Shown: piece by piece, positions 54,744 to 64,000 of the stretch
Position numbering within the stretch: position 1 is the first letter of the stretch
Layout of the letters: every line of letters starts with the position of its first letter
Assembly: GCA_027482225.1 (NCBI GenBank)
Contig: JAIXWD010000004.1
Location: 1 to 64,000 of the forward strand
From: Bacteroidota bacterium
Lineage (GTDB): Bacteria; Bacteroidota; Bacteroidia; UKL13-3
Direction of reading: 5' to 3'
Length of the DNA stretch: 64,000 nucleotides
Notes under the pieces: generated by a model
Seen by the model: only the letters and a program-made list of their open reading frames with translations
Told to the model about the DNA's origin: nothing
The model's database searches: none
Translations under genes and position numbers: made by a program

Positions 54744-57700
54744 ATGCCTTTTAAAATATTTCGTTTTTTACTCATTATACCTATTTTGTTTTTAGCTCAT
54801 GTCTCAATGGCTCAACAGTACGGTTTCGAGTGGATTAAAACATATCAGCCTTATTATAAATTTTTGGTAGGTAAAACAGCTACTTATCGAATTGGTTATG
54901 CTGCTTTGCAAAATGCGGGTGTTAATATTTCAGGAATCAACCCAAAACATATTCAACTCTTTTACCAGGGTAAGGAAGTGCCTATATACATTTCAGGTGA
55001 ATCGGATAATGTATTTAATAACAATGATTTTGTGGAGTTTGTTGGTTTTAAAAATACTGGTAAAATAGATGAAGATTTGTATGATAATCCTGCTTGGCAA
55101 CCCAATTCTTTTAATGGCTTGTTTACCGATACATCTGCATATTTCTTAACCATATTACCAGATACTACGATACAAGTACCACTACGTTTTGTTCAAGATA
55201 ATGATTATAATTTTTCTGGTTTGCAGCCCGAGTTGTATTTTAATGATACGGTTATATTAGCTCCTACTGAAGAGTATTTGGATGGGCCAGATTTGATGAA
55301 CGCAAGTGAAAAGTATGTTAGTTCTGAATACCAAGATGGAGAAGGTTGGGCGAGTGAGCGAATTGGTTGGTTTAATCCTCGTACCTTTTTATTGAATACT
55401 CCTGCTTTTTACCAAAGTGGTCCTGCACCCACAATTGAGATGAAAGTTATTGGAGGCTCTAATGCTCAATATACAGGACTATACAACCATCATGTGCAAA
55501 TAGGCTTGAGCACCGATAATGTTTCCTTTACAACCATTGTTGATCAAAAATACACTGGATATGATGATTTAGTTTTTAATCCAACTATTTCATCTGCCAA
55601 TATAGGTACAACTACTTACCTTAAAATGAGTGCTATTAATGATTTGTCAGTGCCTTCAGATTTTAATTGTTTGTCTTATGCTTTCCTTTCGTATCCTCGA
55701 GCCTATAATTTGGCAAATGGCAATCAAAAATTGTTTGAGGTTACCCATCAGCGAGGTGGTGCAAAATCATATTTGCAAATAACCAATGTTGGCATTAGCC
55801 CAGGAAATGCATATGTATATGATTTAACAGCGAACAAACGTATTAGAACCTTATTAACTAATGGAACATCAGAGTTTGTTGTAAATAATGATGGCCGCTC
55901 TCACCTAATCTGGTTATTTGATAGTAGCCAAATAGTTAATCTTAATAATATAAAATTGGTTCAATTCCCATCAATAAATCCATCATTAAATTACGGATAT
56001 ATTATTGTTAGTCATCCAGTTTTAGAACCTGCTGCAAATAATTACAAAGATTACAGGTCGCAAAAGTTTACTACACTTAAAGTATACAGCGAACAACTTT
56101 ACGATTATTATTTTTTTGGTAATCAACATCCACTTGCTATACGCAGATTAATGAAGCACTTGGTTAATGAACAAAATGTAACCCCAAATTATTTGTTAAT
56201 GGCTGGTAGGGGATATCAAAATGATAAGGCTCGATTTTATAGTATTTCATCGCAAAATCCTGTAACGTATTACAATAAAAATTTAGTTCCTGCAATAGGT
56301 GTTCCTGGTGCAGATGCTTTGTACAGTTTTAAAATTAAAGGAGATGGGTTTTATGCCGAAGTCCCTACAGGCAGAGTACCTGCATCAAACAACCTTGAAT
56401 TACAGAATTACTTAAATAAGGTTATTGCTTATGAAAATAATCCTGATAGTATACAGCCTTGGCGTAAAAATGTGTTGCACGTAAGTGGTGGTTCAAAAGA
56501 AAGCGAACAATCCTATTTTAGAGCAATACTTAATTACAACGAAGGTGTAATTAAAGGGGAAAACATTGGAGCAAAAGTTTCTGTTTACGGAAAATCTACT
56601 AATACTCCAACACAAGATGATTTAAAAGAACGAATTGTTGCGGAACAAAATGCGGGTGTTAATTTTATTTCTTTTTTAGGCCACGCATCACTCACCATAC
56701 TTGATGTTGATATGGGCAATGTAGATGATTTAAAAAACACCGATAAGTATCCATTTTACTATTTTAGCGGATGTAATGTTGGTAACGCAACAGAGGTTGA
56801 TGCGCAGACTGGTGGCGGAATAAATGCTAAAAATTATATATGCTCAGCAAATAAAGGTGCTATTGGTTGGTTAGCACATTCTAATTTTACGTTTGATGGT
56901 TTTTTGCCTCCTTTAATTAATAATTTTTATGCCCAATATTGCCAAGTAAACTATGGTTCTTCTGTTGGTAAAATTATGTACGAGGTAACAAAAATGTTGT
57001 CTAACAACAATGTAACTACCAAGTCGCATAATTTACAATGGGTACTTCAAGGAGATCCTGCGGTTGTTATATACAGCCCCTCAGCACCTGATTACACAAT
57101 AGGTAATAGTGATGTGTTTGTAAAAAATTCAAGCTTATCTATTCAAGATGAGTTTATTGATTTAGGATTTATGGTTAATAATTATGCTAAAACTTCCCTC
57201 GATTCATTTTCGGTAAGTGTAAGCAGGAGGTTGCCCAATAACCAGTTAATAACCTATCCGAGTATACGTTGTGGAAGGGTGTTTAATAGAGATACTTTTT
57301 ATTTAAGGGTTGAAACTTTGGGAGAATTAGCCCTTGGTAATAATGTTTTTGAAATTAAGGTAGATGCCAATAATGAGGTTCAAGAATTGTTTGAAAGCAA
57401 TAATACATCTTCAGTTACCATATTTATTCCTGGTAACGGATGTTCAATTCTATACCCTCAAGTGGATGGCGTTGTTGGTAGCGATACTGTTTGGCTTACC
57501 GTTCAGAACAATAACGTTGTAAATACTCAAAATGAGTTTATTATAGAAGTGGACTCAGAACCAGGTTTTACATCACCACAAAAAATAAATAGTGGGGTAG
57601 TAAGAGCAGGTTCTTTTTTGCAATGGCCATTTAAACACGGAGCTAATGATACAACTACTTATTACTGGAGGGTACGATTAAATTTAAACGAACAACAAGG

Positions 57701-59741
57701 TGGACGTTGGGTTAATGGTGTATTCACTTTTATACCTGCTCATGAAGATGCTTGGATGCAAAGAACGTTTGCCCGTGTAATCGATTTAACAAAATCTAAT
57801 CTTTTGCTAATTGATAGCTTAAATAAAAGAATAGACTTTAGTGATAACTCAGCTGTTATAGATGTGAGAGCCAATAGAATAGCACATGGTGCAAGGGGAT
57901 TGTTTTACGAAGGTGAGAATCAAAACCCTGGGTCGTTAAGTTGTGTAAGTAACGGATTTTTTGCCATTGCTATTGATAAACGAACGTTAAGAATGTTTAT
58001 CAATCCACGCTTTCCTATGAACTGTACCAATGTAATTAATAACAACAACAACCCCAACTTGCGTAAGTTGTTTTACTATGGTTTTCCTAATTCTGCACAA
58101 GGTCAAATTGATTTTCAGCGGTTTGTTGATTCATTAGATGCTGGTACTTATGTTGCAATTTGGAGTGTTTATGATAATGGTAATGCTACTTGGTCGCCAC
58201 AAATGCGAGGTGCTTTTAATAAGTTAGGCTCCTTAAAAGTAGCAAATGCTAATAACCCCAATGCAGCTTTTAGTATGGTAGGTATTGTGGGTGCAACAAT
58301 AGGTACTATTGCAGAGGATACTTTAAGTTTGTTAACAAACGATACTAATGCTGTTGCAAATACTGTATTGTATGGTAAATGGTTTACGGGTAATGGTACC
58401 AGCAGGATTATCGGCCCAGCTACGAACTGGAAAAATATTGGGTTTAAATTTAGTGGTACAGAAAACAATGGTAACGATTACAATAAAGTTAGTGTAATTG
58501 GGGTCAATATTAATGGTGTTGACACTTTAATTGTTGATGAAGCAGTTACTGAACAAGACCTTTCTTTTATTGATGCCTCAATTTATCCGTATTTAAAATT
58601 AAAGTTTAATTTATTTGACACCGCTTACCGCACGCCCGATCAAGTGTATTATTGGACAGTAAGATACACTCCCGCTCCTGAAGGTACGATATCTGTTGCT
58701 GATGGATATAACTTTTACGCGGCTAATTTAGACCAAGGTGATTCATTAAAAATAACTTTAGCATTTAAAAATGTTTCTAAAATAGCGTTTGATAGCATAC
58801 CAGTTTTTATGAGAATTCTAGATCAAAATAGGGTGCTTAAATATGCAATACATAAAAATTTAGGACAACTTTTGCCTGATGGTGTAGTAAGGTTTAGTGA
58901 TGCTGTTTCAACATACAACCTAAGTGGGCAACACGCATTGGAAGTATATTTTAATGATGGACCACAAAGCGAACTTACCAAAGTTAATAATTACTTATTT
59001 AAGAGTTTTATTGTTAAAGGTGACAATATTAATCCGCAAATGGATGTTACTTTTGATGGATATAGAATTATCAACGGTGACTTTGTATCTCCATCACCAA
59101 CCATCAGGATAACATCAAAAGACGATAGTAAATTTAAGTTGCAAACCGACACATCTTCATTTGTTATATACTTACGTAAACCCTCCGATTTAGATTTCGA
59201 GCGATTAAATATTTCATCGCCAGAGTTTAGGTTTTTAGCTGCTAGCAATCAAAACAACAAAGCAACATTAGAGTATAAACCAAGTTTAATTGAGGAGGGT
59301 ATATATACCTTAAAAGTGTTAAGTAAAGATGCGAGTGGAAACATTGCAGGTAGCGATTTTTATGAGGTTGATTTTAATATGCAAAGAAAATCATCAATTA
59401 CTAACTTTTTTCCTTATCCAAATCCTGCAACAACTAATGTAAAGTTTGTATTTACGTTAACTGGAGCATCTGTTCCCGATCAACTTTTAATTCGTATCAT
59501 GACCATTAGTGGGAAGATTGTTAAAGAGATTACCAAAGACGAGTTTGGTCCCATAAAAATTGGTCAGAATATTAGTGACTATAGCTGGGACGGCACTGAT
59601 AATTTTGGTGATAGACTGGCCAATGGCGTATATTTATATCAAGTTATAACACGTATAAATGGCTCATCGATTGAACAACGTCAAACTCTTGCTGATAACT
59701 TTTTTGTAGAAAGTGTAGGTAAAATATACCTCATGAAATAA
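54744..59741 (+). CDS. C25 (gingipain/PorU-like) cysteine peptidase with T9SS C-terminal domain
   Basis: A 1665-residue secreted protein. A signal peptide (1-23) precedes an N-terminal beta domain (YGFEWIKTYQPYYKF...) of the PorU type and a gingipain-like peptidase domain (about 420-780). The catalytic dyad appears as His647 (FLGHASLT) and Cys677 (YFSGCNVGN), 30 residues apart as in gingipains. After that come a CARDB-like domain (about 785-900), several beta-sandwich modules and a FlgD-like sorting tail (FFPYPNPATTNVKF, YSWDGTDNFGDRLANGVYLYQV). PorU is the sortase that attaches T9SS cargo to anionic LPS. This longer protein fits the group called PorU2, but cleaving other surface proteins is equally possible. 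It is embedded among polysaccharide genes. Confidence 0.87.
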   Translation: MPFKIFRFLLIIPILFLAHVSMAQQYGFEWIKTYQPYYKFLVGKTATYRIGYAALQNAGVNISGINPKHIQLFYQGKEVPIYISGESDNVFNNNDFVEFVGFKNTGKIDEDLYDNPAWQPNSFNGLFTDTSAYFLTILPDTTIQVPLRFVQDNDYNFSGLQPELYFNDTVILAPTEEYLDGPDLMNASEKYVSSEYQDGEGWASERIGWFNPRTFLLNTPAFYQSGPAPTIEMKVIGGSNAQYTGLYNHHVQIGLSTDNVSFTTIVDQKYTGYDDLVFNPTISSANIGTTTYLKMSAINDLSVPSDFNCLSYAFLSYPRAYNLANGNQKLFEVTHQRGGAKSYLQITNVGISPGNAYVYDLTANKRIRTLLTNGTSEFVVNNDGRSHLIWLFDSSQIVNLNNIKLVQFPSINPSLNYGYIIVSHPVLEPAANNYKDYRSQKFTTLKVYSEQLYDYYFFGNQHPLAIRRLMKHLVNEQNVTPNYLLMAGRGYQNDKARFYSISSQNPVTYYNKNLVPAIGVPGADALYSFKIKGDGFYAEVPTGRVPASNNLELQNYLNKVIAYENNPDSIQPWRKNVLHVSGGSKESEQSYFRAILNYNEGVIKGENIGAKVSVYGKSTNTPTQDDLKERIVAEQNAGVNFISFLGHASLTILDVDMGNVDDLKNTDKYPFYYFSGCNVGNATEVDAQTGGGINAKNYICSANKGAIGWLAHSNFTFDGFLPPLINNFYAQYCQVNYGSSVGKIMYEVTKMLSNNNVTTKSHNLQWVLQGDPAVVIYSPSAPDYTIGNSDVFVKNSSLSIQDEFIDLGFMVNNYAKTSLDSFSVSVSRRLPNNQLITYPSIRCGRVFNRDTFYLRVETLGELALGNNVFEIKVDANNEVQELFESNNTSSVTIFIPGNGCSILYPQVDGVVGSDTVWLTVQNNNVVNTQNEFIIEVDSEPGFTSPQKINSGVVRAGSFLQWPFKHGANDTTTYYWRVRLNLNEQQGGRWVNGVFTFIPAHEDAWMQRTFARVIDLTKSNLLLIDSLNKRIDFSDNSAVIDVRANRIAHGARGLFYEGENQNPGSLSCVSNGFFAIAIDKRTLRMFINPRFPMNCTNVINNNNNPNLRKLFYYGFPNSAQGQIDFQRFVDSLDAGTYVAIWSVYDNGNATWSPQMRGAFNKLGSLKVANANNPNAAFSMVGIVGATIGTIAEDTLSLLTNDTNAVANTVLYGKWFTGNGTSRIIGPATNWKNIGFKFSGTENNGNDYNKVSVIGVNINGVDTLIVDEAVTEQDLSFIDASIYPYLKLKFNLFDTAYRTPDQVYYWTVRYTPAPEGTISVADGYNFYAANLDQGDSLKITLAFKNVSKIAFDSIPVFMRILDQNRVLKYAIHKNLGQLLPDGVVRFSDAVSTYNLSGQHALEVYFNDGPQSELTKVNNYLFKSFIVKGDNINPQMDVTFDGYRIINGDFVSPSPTIRITSKDDSKFKLQTDTSSFVIYLRKPSDLDFERLNISSPEFRFLAASNQNNKATLEYKPSLIEEGIYTLKVLSKDASGNIAGSDFYEVDFNMQRKSSITNFFPYPNPATTNVKFVFTLTGASVPDQLLIRIMTISGKIVKEITKDEFGPIKIGQNISDYSWDGTDNFGDRLANGVYLYQVITRINGSSIEQRQTLADNFFVESVGKIYLMK

Positions 59742-60724
59742 CACTATTTATTAAAGCATTAAATTATATATCGCACGGTGCCGCCAAAACTGGTGGGTAT
59801 CGCCACGAGGTGGTGATTGGAAAATATTTGTCCTCATTACTTCATCTTAATTTCGTTGAATGCCGAACTGAAAAAGAGTATAAAGGTTTAAAAGGTTTTT
59901 TATTTCTTTGGTATTATGCAATTAAACATACAAATGGAAATATTAATTTAACCGTACAAAGAATGGTGTTACCTGTTTTGTTATTAGGTATTTTAAGACG
60001 CAGTAAAACCATTGTTATACTCCATCATTATGATAGAAAGGAACAAAATAGTTGGTTTTATCATTTTAATATGGAGTTACTTATATACTTATTAAAAATT
60101 GATACGAATAAGTTAAGGGTAGTGGTGGTAGCACAATATTGGAAAGACTGGTTGATAAAACGCGATGTAAAAGAGTTAAATATTGATGTGATACCTAATT
60201 TATTTGATAACAAGATATATGAAAATGTAAAAATAAAAACAGTTAAAAAAAAACAAATATACTTGGGCCAATTTGGAGCAAAGCAGCATCCAATTGTTTT
60301 TGAAATTGCTGAGGAGTTAACCAAGCTAGGTTACTATTGTTATTTTACTACACCGTACTCTACCGAGATACATACTCATCAATATTATGATGTTAAACAT
60401 TTAGCACTAGATGAATATTTAAAAGAATTAGCAGCAAGTTTATATACGGTTTGTTTAACATCATTTAATGAGGGTTGGAACAGAACAGCGCATGAAAGTA
60501 TGCTATTAGGTACACCAGTAATTGGAAATAATGCGGGTGGCTTAGGGCAATTGCTTAGGGAGGCTGAACAACCCATTGTATCAACAAAAGACGAAGTTGT
60601 TGCATTAATTAAGCAAAATCAAAATATTTACATTCCTAATGTATTTTTAAAGCAATATCATATCAATCAAATTTCGTATTATGCAAAGCCTTTAGTGGTG
60701 TATTGCAGCAATGGCTTCAGTTAA
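59738..60724 (+). CDS. Glycosyltransferase (GT-B, family 4-like) with probable ATA start
   Basis: Only from GTG 59810 does a standard start exist (304 residues). The frame is open further upstream without a stop, and the added codons read ITLFIKALNYISHGAAKTGG, exactly the first strand and glycine loop that GT-B enzymes carry at the N-terminus. No ATG, GTG or TTG occurs there. The ATA at 59738 overlaps the upstream stop as ATAA, mirroring the ATGA overlaps used elsewhere in this cluster; ATT 59750 is an alternative. The start at 59738 gives 328 residues. Other motifs: IYLGQFGAKQHPIVFEIAEEL, and SFNEGWNRTAHESMLLGTPVIGNNAGGL as the donor site. Either a rare start codon or a point mutation or sequencing error in ATG explains it. 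Confidence 0.78.
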   Translation: MTLFIKALNYISHGAAKTGGYRHEVVIGKYLSSLLHLNFVECRTEKEYKGLKGFLFLWYYAIKHTNGNINLTVQRMVLPVLLLGILRRSKTIVILHHYDRKEQNSWFYHFNMELLIYLLKIDTNKLRVVVVAQYWKDWLIKRDVKELNIDVIPNLFDNKIYENVKIKTVKKKQIYLGQFGAKQHPIVFEIAEELTKLGYYCYFTTPYSTEIHTHQYYDVKHLALDEYLKELAASLYTVCLTSFNEGWNRTAHESMLLGTPVIGNNAGGLGQLLREAEQPIVSTKDEVVALIKQNQNIYIPNVFLKQYHINQISYYAKPLVVYCSNGFS

Positions 60725-62144
60725 ACGTAATTTTTTATTTAACATACTATTAGTGGTAAGTAACATCGTTTTCCCGGTGTTAATTTTCCCTTATATTGCT
60801 CGTATGCTTGGTCCGCAAGGATTGGGTAATGCGCATTTTGCTTTGCAGTTTAGCAAGTATTTTGTAACAATTGCCTCGTTAGGAATTCCTATTTACGGCA
60901 TGCGAGAGGTTGCTAAAGTTAAAAATAAAAAAGACAAGCTAAATAAATTGGTAAGTGAGCTTTTGGCGCTTAATATCATTACAGCTATTATAAGTACCAT
61001 TATATATGCCATAGTTTTATATGCCAGCGGAACACTTCAACAAAATGCTGATTTATTTACAATTGCCGCGCTTCAAGTATTGTTGGGGTTTTTAGCTATA
61101 GATTGGTTGTTTACAGGCTTAGAAGACTTTAAAATAATTACCATTCGTTCGCTTGTAATAAGAGTAATCACTGTAGTTTTTCTTGTGTTATTTGTGAAAG
61201 AGGAAAGCGATGTTTTTCCTTATTTATTAATTTCTATTTTAAGCATTCTTAGCGGGCATATGTGGAATTTATTTTATGCATTTACTAAGGTAAATTTTAG
61301 TTTTTCCAATTTAAATTTACTTCATCACTTAAAACCTATATTTATTATTTTCCTAATGAATGTATGTATAGCCATGTATACTATTTTTGATACCGTTTGG
61401 GTTGGCTTTTTAAGTACGGCAGCAGCAGTTGGTATGTATATATCTGCAGTTAAGTTAAGTAAAATTGGAATTCCAATTGTATCGGCTTTGGGTACGGTAT
61501 TGTTACCAAGAAGTGCTCGAACTTTTGCAGCAAACATCCAAAATCCAGCCCATTTACAAACTTCTTTTAACTTTATTGTTGATTTGGCTATACCAATTGG
61601 AGTTGGTATTTTTTTATTGGCTCCTGAGTTACTCTTTGTGTTTTCGGGTGTGGCATTTGCTGATGCATTGCCAGCAATGCGTTTGTTAAGTTTTTTACCA
61701 TTGTTAATTGGGTTAAGTAATTTGTTTGGTATGCAAATTTTATCCGCATCTGGAAATGATAAGTTGGTTTTAAAAAGTGTTTTTGTTGGGATGTTAGTAA
61801 ACATTACTTTAAATACTTTATTGGTTCCCACATTCGCGCATAATGGAGCAGCATTTGCAATTGTTGTAACAGAGGTTATTGTTACATTAATTACCTATTA
61901 CTTTGCATTTAAAAAGTTTAGTATCAAATTTAATTTGTTAAGAATGAGGAATGATTTTATACTTTGCTTAAGTTTTATTCCTGTTGTTTGGATTTGTAAA
62001 ACCATGTTCGACATTCCATCATTTATTATTATTGCAAGCTTACTTTTATGTGCTTTGGTTTATGCAGTTGCTCAATATGTTGTTTTGAAAAATGAATTTA
62101 TATATCAGGCCATAACAACCATAAAAAATAAATTAAAAAAATGA
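60711..62144 (+). CDS. Oligosaccharide flippase (second Wzx-type)
   Basis: A 477-residue membrane protein with about 12-14 helices of the MVF/MATE superfamily. The start SVKRNFLFNILLVVSNIVFPVLIFPYIARMLGPQGLG and SLGIPIYGMREVAK match the RfbX/polysaccharide-biosynthesis (Polysacc_synt) family better than the WzxE-like protein at 44689. Having two flippases in one cluster suggests two lipid-linked substrates or two joined loci. Overlaps the upstream glycosyltransferase by 14 bases; the glf start lies in its stop (ATGA). Confidence 0.92.
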   Translation: MASVKRNFLFNILLVVSNIVFPVLIFPYIARMLGPQGLGNAHFALQFSKYFVTIASLGIPIYGMREVAKVKNKKDKLNKLVSELLALNIITAIISTIIYAIVLYASGTLQQNADLFTIAALQVLLGFLAIDWLFTGLEDFKIITIRSLVIRVITVVFLVLFVKEESDVFPYLLISILSILSGHMWNLFYAFTKVNFSFSNLNLLHHLKPIFIIFLMNVCIAMYTIFDTVWVGFLSTAAAVGMYISAVKLSKIGIPIVSALGTVLLPRSARTFAANIQNPAHLQTSFNFIVDLAIPIGVGIFLLAPELLFVFSGVAFADALPAMRLLSFLPLLIGLSNLFGMQILSASGNDKLVLKSVFVGMLVNITLNTLLVPTFAHNGAAFAIVVTEVIVTLITYYFAFKKFSIKFNLLRMRNDFILCLSFIPVVWICKTMFDIPSFIIIASLLLCALVYAVAQYVVLKNEFIYQAITTIKNKLKK

Positions 62145-63253
62145 CCTACGATTACCTGATAGTTGGAGCGGGACTATATGGTGCCACATGTGCACATCAA
62201 TTGCATAAAGCAGGTAAAAAGTGCCTAGTAATTGATAAACGCTTACATGTTGGAGGAAATACCTATTGTAAAGATGTGGGAGGTATTCAGGTTCATCAGT
62301 ATGGTGCACATATTTTTCATACCAATGATAAACGAATATGGGATTTTGTGAACAGCTTTGTTCCTTTTAAACCATTTATAAATTCTCCAAAAGCAAAGTA
62401 CTACAAAGAGGTATACAACATGCCTTTTAACATGAATACTTTTGAGCAACTTTGGGGTGTGAAAACTGCTGAAGAAGCTCAACAGAAAATTGCAGAAGAA
62501 ACAGCGCCTTACATAAAATCAAATCCCGCAAACCTCAAAGAGCAGGCATTAAGCATGGTGGGGCCAACTATTTTTGAAAAGCTTATAAAACATTATACAG
62601 AGAAACATTGGGGTATACCTTGTAATGAATTACCCGCATTTTTAATTAAACGTGTACCATTAAGATATACTTACGATAACAATTACTTTAACGATACATA
62701 TCAGGGAATTCCTATTGGGGGATATAATAAACTTACCGAAGGATTATTAAATGGTATTGAGGTGAAATTAGGGGTTGATTTTTTAGAAGACATTAAGCAA
62801 TGGTTAACGATAGCCAATAAGGTAATATACACTGGAAAAATTGATGCTTATTTTGATTATTGTTTGGGTGAGTTACAATACCGATCGTTAAGGTTTGATC
62901 ACAAGGAATTGCATGGTGTGAGAGACTTTCAGGGTAATGCAGTATTCAATTATACTTCGCCCGATGTACCATACACTAGGGTGTTGGAGCATAAACATTT
63001 TGCTTGGGCAAATTTGGACCATACGGTAGTTTCTTTTGAGTATCCAGAACAATATCATAGGGGTGGAGAGGCTTATTATCCCATTAATGATGAGAAAAAT
63101 AATGCCCTATATAATCATTATAAAAAGCTATCGCAAAATGAAAGTAACGTACTTTTTGGTGGTAGATTAGCAGAATACAAATATTACGATATGCACCAAG
63201 TTGTTGCAGCAGCATTGCATCAATCTGAAATAATGTTAAACGATGGACAATAA
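62141..63253 (+). CDS. glf: UDP-galactopyranose mutase
   Basis: FAD enzyme that ring-contracts UDP-galactopyranose to UDP-galactofuranose, so the polysaccharide probably contains galactofuranose. The 370 residues are the usual bacterial length. Seen: YDYLIVGAGLYGATCAHQL (FAD binding), KRLHVGGNTYC, GAHIFHTND, YTEKHWGIPCNELPAF, IKRVPLRYTYDNNYFND (with the Arg that binds the diphosphate), GIPIGGYNKL and FGGRLAEYKYYDMHQVV. Coupled to the flippase by ATGA and to the next glycosyltransferase by an 11-base overlap. Confidence 0.97.
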   Translation: MTYDYLIVGAGLYGATCAHQLHKAGKKCLVIDKRLHVGGNTYCKDVGGIQVHQYGAHIFHTNDKRIWDFVNSFVPFKPFINSPKAKYYKEVYNMPFNMNTFEQLWGVKTAEEAQQKIAEETAPYIKSNPANLKEQALSMVGPTIFEKLIKHYTEKHWGIPCNELPAFLIKRVPLRYTYDNNYFNDTYQGIPIGGYNKLTEGLLNGIEVKLGVDFLEDIKQWLTIANKVIYTGKIDAYFDYCLGELQYRSLRFDHKELHGVRDFQGNAVFNYTSPDVPYTRVLEHKHFAWANLDHTVVSFEYPEQYHRGGEAYYPINDEKNNALYNHYKKLSQNESNVLFGGRLAEYKYYDMHQVVAAALHQSEIMLNDGQ

Positions 63254-64000
63254 ACGTGTACTCATATATTGTCCTGTTTTTTTGCCCGAAACCACTGGCT
63301 ATACGCATGCTTTTGAGCAGTTAATTACCAATTTACTTCAAGGTGGTTTTATAGTTGATGTGCTTACACCACAAATTTTAGGTGTTGGTGAAGCAGAACC
63401 TTTTGTTGCAAAAAAATTAAATGTATTTAGATATAAGCCTACTTTAAAAGTTTGGGGTTTGGGTTTATTTTATGAGTTTTACAAACAAGCTCAATTTATT
63501 AATAAGCTTAACCAACAGCATACTTATCAACTTGTTTTTATTGAAACAGGCGATGTACCATTACTTCCATTTTTCCTTTCGGAGTTTATCCTTAAAAAAA
63601 CAGTTGTTCGTTTTCACTCCACCAGCGATACAGAGTATTTACTGTTCGGTAATCATAAAAAATATAAATTACGTAGGTGGTTTTGGTGTCTTTTATCGGG
63701 TAATAAAATCAAGCATGTTTGTGCTACCAATCAATATCATCTAGATTATGCGTTGAACAATGTACTACATCAACCCAAATTAAAAAGCAAATATATTGTT
63801 ACCAATACCATTGAGGTTAATGTAAATGATATAACTAAAAAAGTAGCGCGTTTAACCTTTGTGATGCTTGGGCGTATGGATGATGAAGGGTACAAACAAA
63901 AAGGCTTTGACGTGTTATTAAAAGCATTGCCATTGATTAAGGATGATATGGTGGCAGCTCATGCGGAAATTGTAATAATAGGAGAGGGCAGTAAGTATTC
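63243..64000 (+). CDS. Glycosyltransferase family 4, 3'-truncated by window end
   Basis: The frame starts at ATG 63243 and is still open at the last base (252 complete codons). The N-terminus MDNKRVLIYCPVFLPETTGYTHAFEQLI has the strand, glycine and helix pattern of family 4 transferases. VRFHSTSDTEYLLFG and, after residue 195, ARLTFVMLGRMDDEGYKQKGFDVLLKAL mark the start of the donor-binding domain. The catalytic E-x7-E region lies beyond the window. It overlaps glf by 11 bases. Its position next to glf makes a galactofuranosyltransferase role possible but unproven. Confidence 0.88.
   Translation, partial: MDNKRVLIYCPVFLPETTGYTHAFEQLITNLLQGGFIVDVLTPQILGVGEAEPFVAKKLNVFRYKPTLKVWGLGLFYEFYKQAQFINKLNQQHTYQLVFIETGDVPLLPFFLSEFILKKTVVRFHSTSDTEYLLFGNHKKYKLRRWFWCLLSGNKIKHVCATNQYHLDYALNNVLHQPKLKSKYIVTNTIEVNVNDITKKVARLTFVMLGRMDDEGYKQKGFDVLLKALPLIKDDMVAAHAEIVIIGEGSKY

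Noticed and set aside
61325-61831. 168-codon minus-strand frame within the second flippase
   Set aside because: Antisense shadow of a membrane protein gene; lysine- and asparagine-rich with no recognisable motif.
1-64000. CRISPR array, insertion sequence, prophage or rRNA operon
   Set aside because: No regularly spaced direct repeats, transposase or integrase-like proteins, phage structural genes or rRNA sequence were seen on either strand.

Overview
The window is a chromosomal piece of a member of the Bacteroidota. The evidence is the low G+C content, a perfect Bacteroidota-type promoter (TTG, 19 bases, TAnnTTTG) in front of the polysaccharide cluster, three surface proteins with type IX secretion (T9SS) sorting domains, a prokaryotic HU-CCDC81/SPOR protein, a TonB receptor with a carboxypeptidase-like regulatory domain, and an outer-membrane Wza/SLBB exporter. 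A green-tuned proton-pumping rhodopsin with its own retinal synthase suggests a light-exposed aquatic organism. I cannot name a genus from this sequence.

Layout. 1-7.3 kb: tRNA-Arg(TCT) with promoter and terminator, dnaG, and a giant PKD-repeat adhesin-like protein with a type B T9SS signal. 7.3-12.1 kb (minus strand): ACMSD-type decarboxylase, UDP-glucuronate decarboxylase, UDP-glucose dehydrogenase and a sugar aminotransferase, a sugar-nucleotide set. 12.1-23.2 kb: mostly housekeeping genes, namely a small outer-membrane protein plus Kdo transferase, YbaB, glycine dehydrogenase GcvP, a VWA/cupin/S1-P1 nuclease-like operon, a secreted endonuclease-type protein, a 2[4Fe-4S] ferredoxin and a LuxC-like acyl-CoA reductase.

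23.3-27.4 kb is the phototrophy island. A proteorhodopsin (DTE motif, Met at the 105 tuning site) is followed, across a strong terminator hairpin, by one 681-residue protein that fuses a lycopene beta-cyclase to a Brp/Blh beta-carotene cleaving dioxygenase. One polypeptide would therefore convert lycopene through beta-carotene to retinal for the opsin beside it. A secreted protein with a CxxCH motif lies upstream. 27.7-31.5 kb: biotin carrier protein, M1 aminopeptidase lipoprotein and an HD phosphohydrolase. 31.5-41.0 kb: a five-gene minus-strand envelope operon (TonB receptor, TPR protein, beta-barrel, HU-CCDC81-SPOR protein, periplasmic-binding-like protein).

41.1-64.0 kb: a Wzx/Wzy-type surface polysaccharide cluster, all on the plus strand and tightly packed with 4-14 base overlaps. 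It holds wza, wzz, two flippases, a polymerase, at least eight glycosyltransferases, an acetyltransferase, an epimerase and UDP-galactopyranose mutase. A 1665-residue C25 (gingipain/PorU-like) protease is embedded in it. One glycosyltransferase appears to start at an ATA codon that overlaps the previous stop, so its N-terminus is easily missed. The last gene runs off the end of the window.

The most notable items are the cyclase-dioxygenase fusion beside the rhodopsin and the sortase-like protease inside the polysaccharide cluster. No CRISPR array, insertion sequence, prophage or rRNA was seen.
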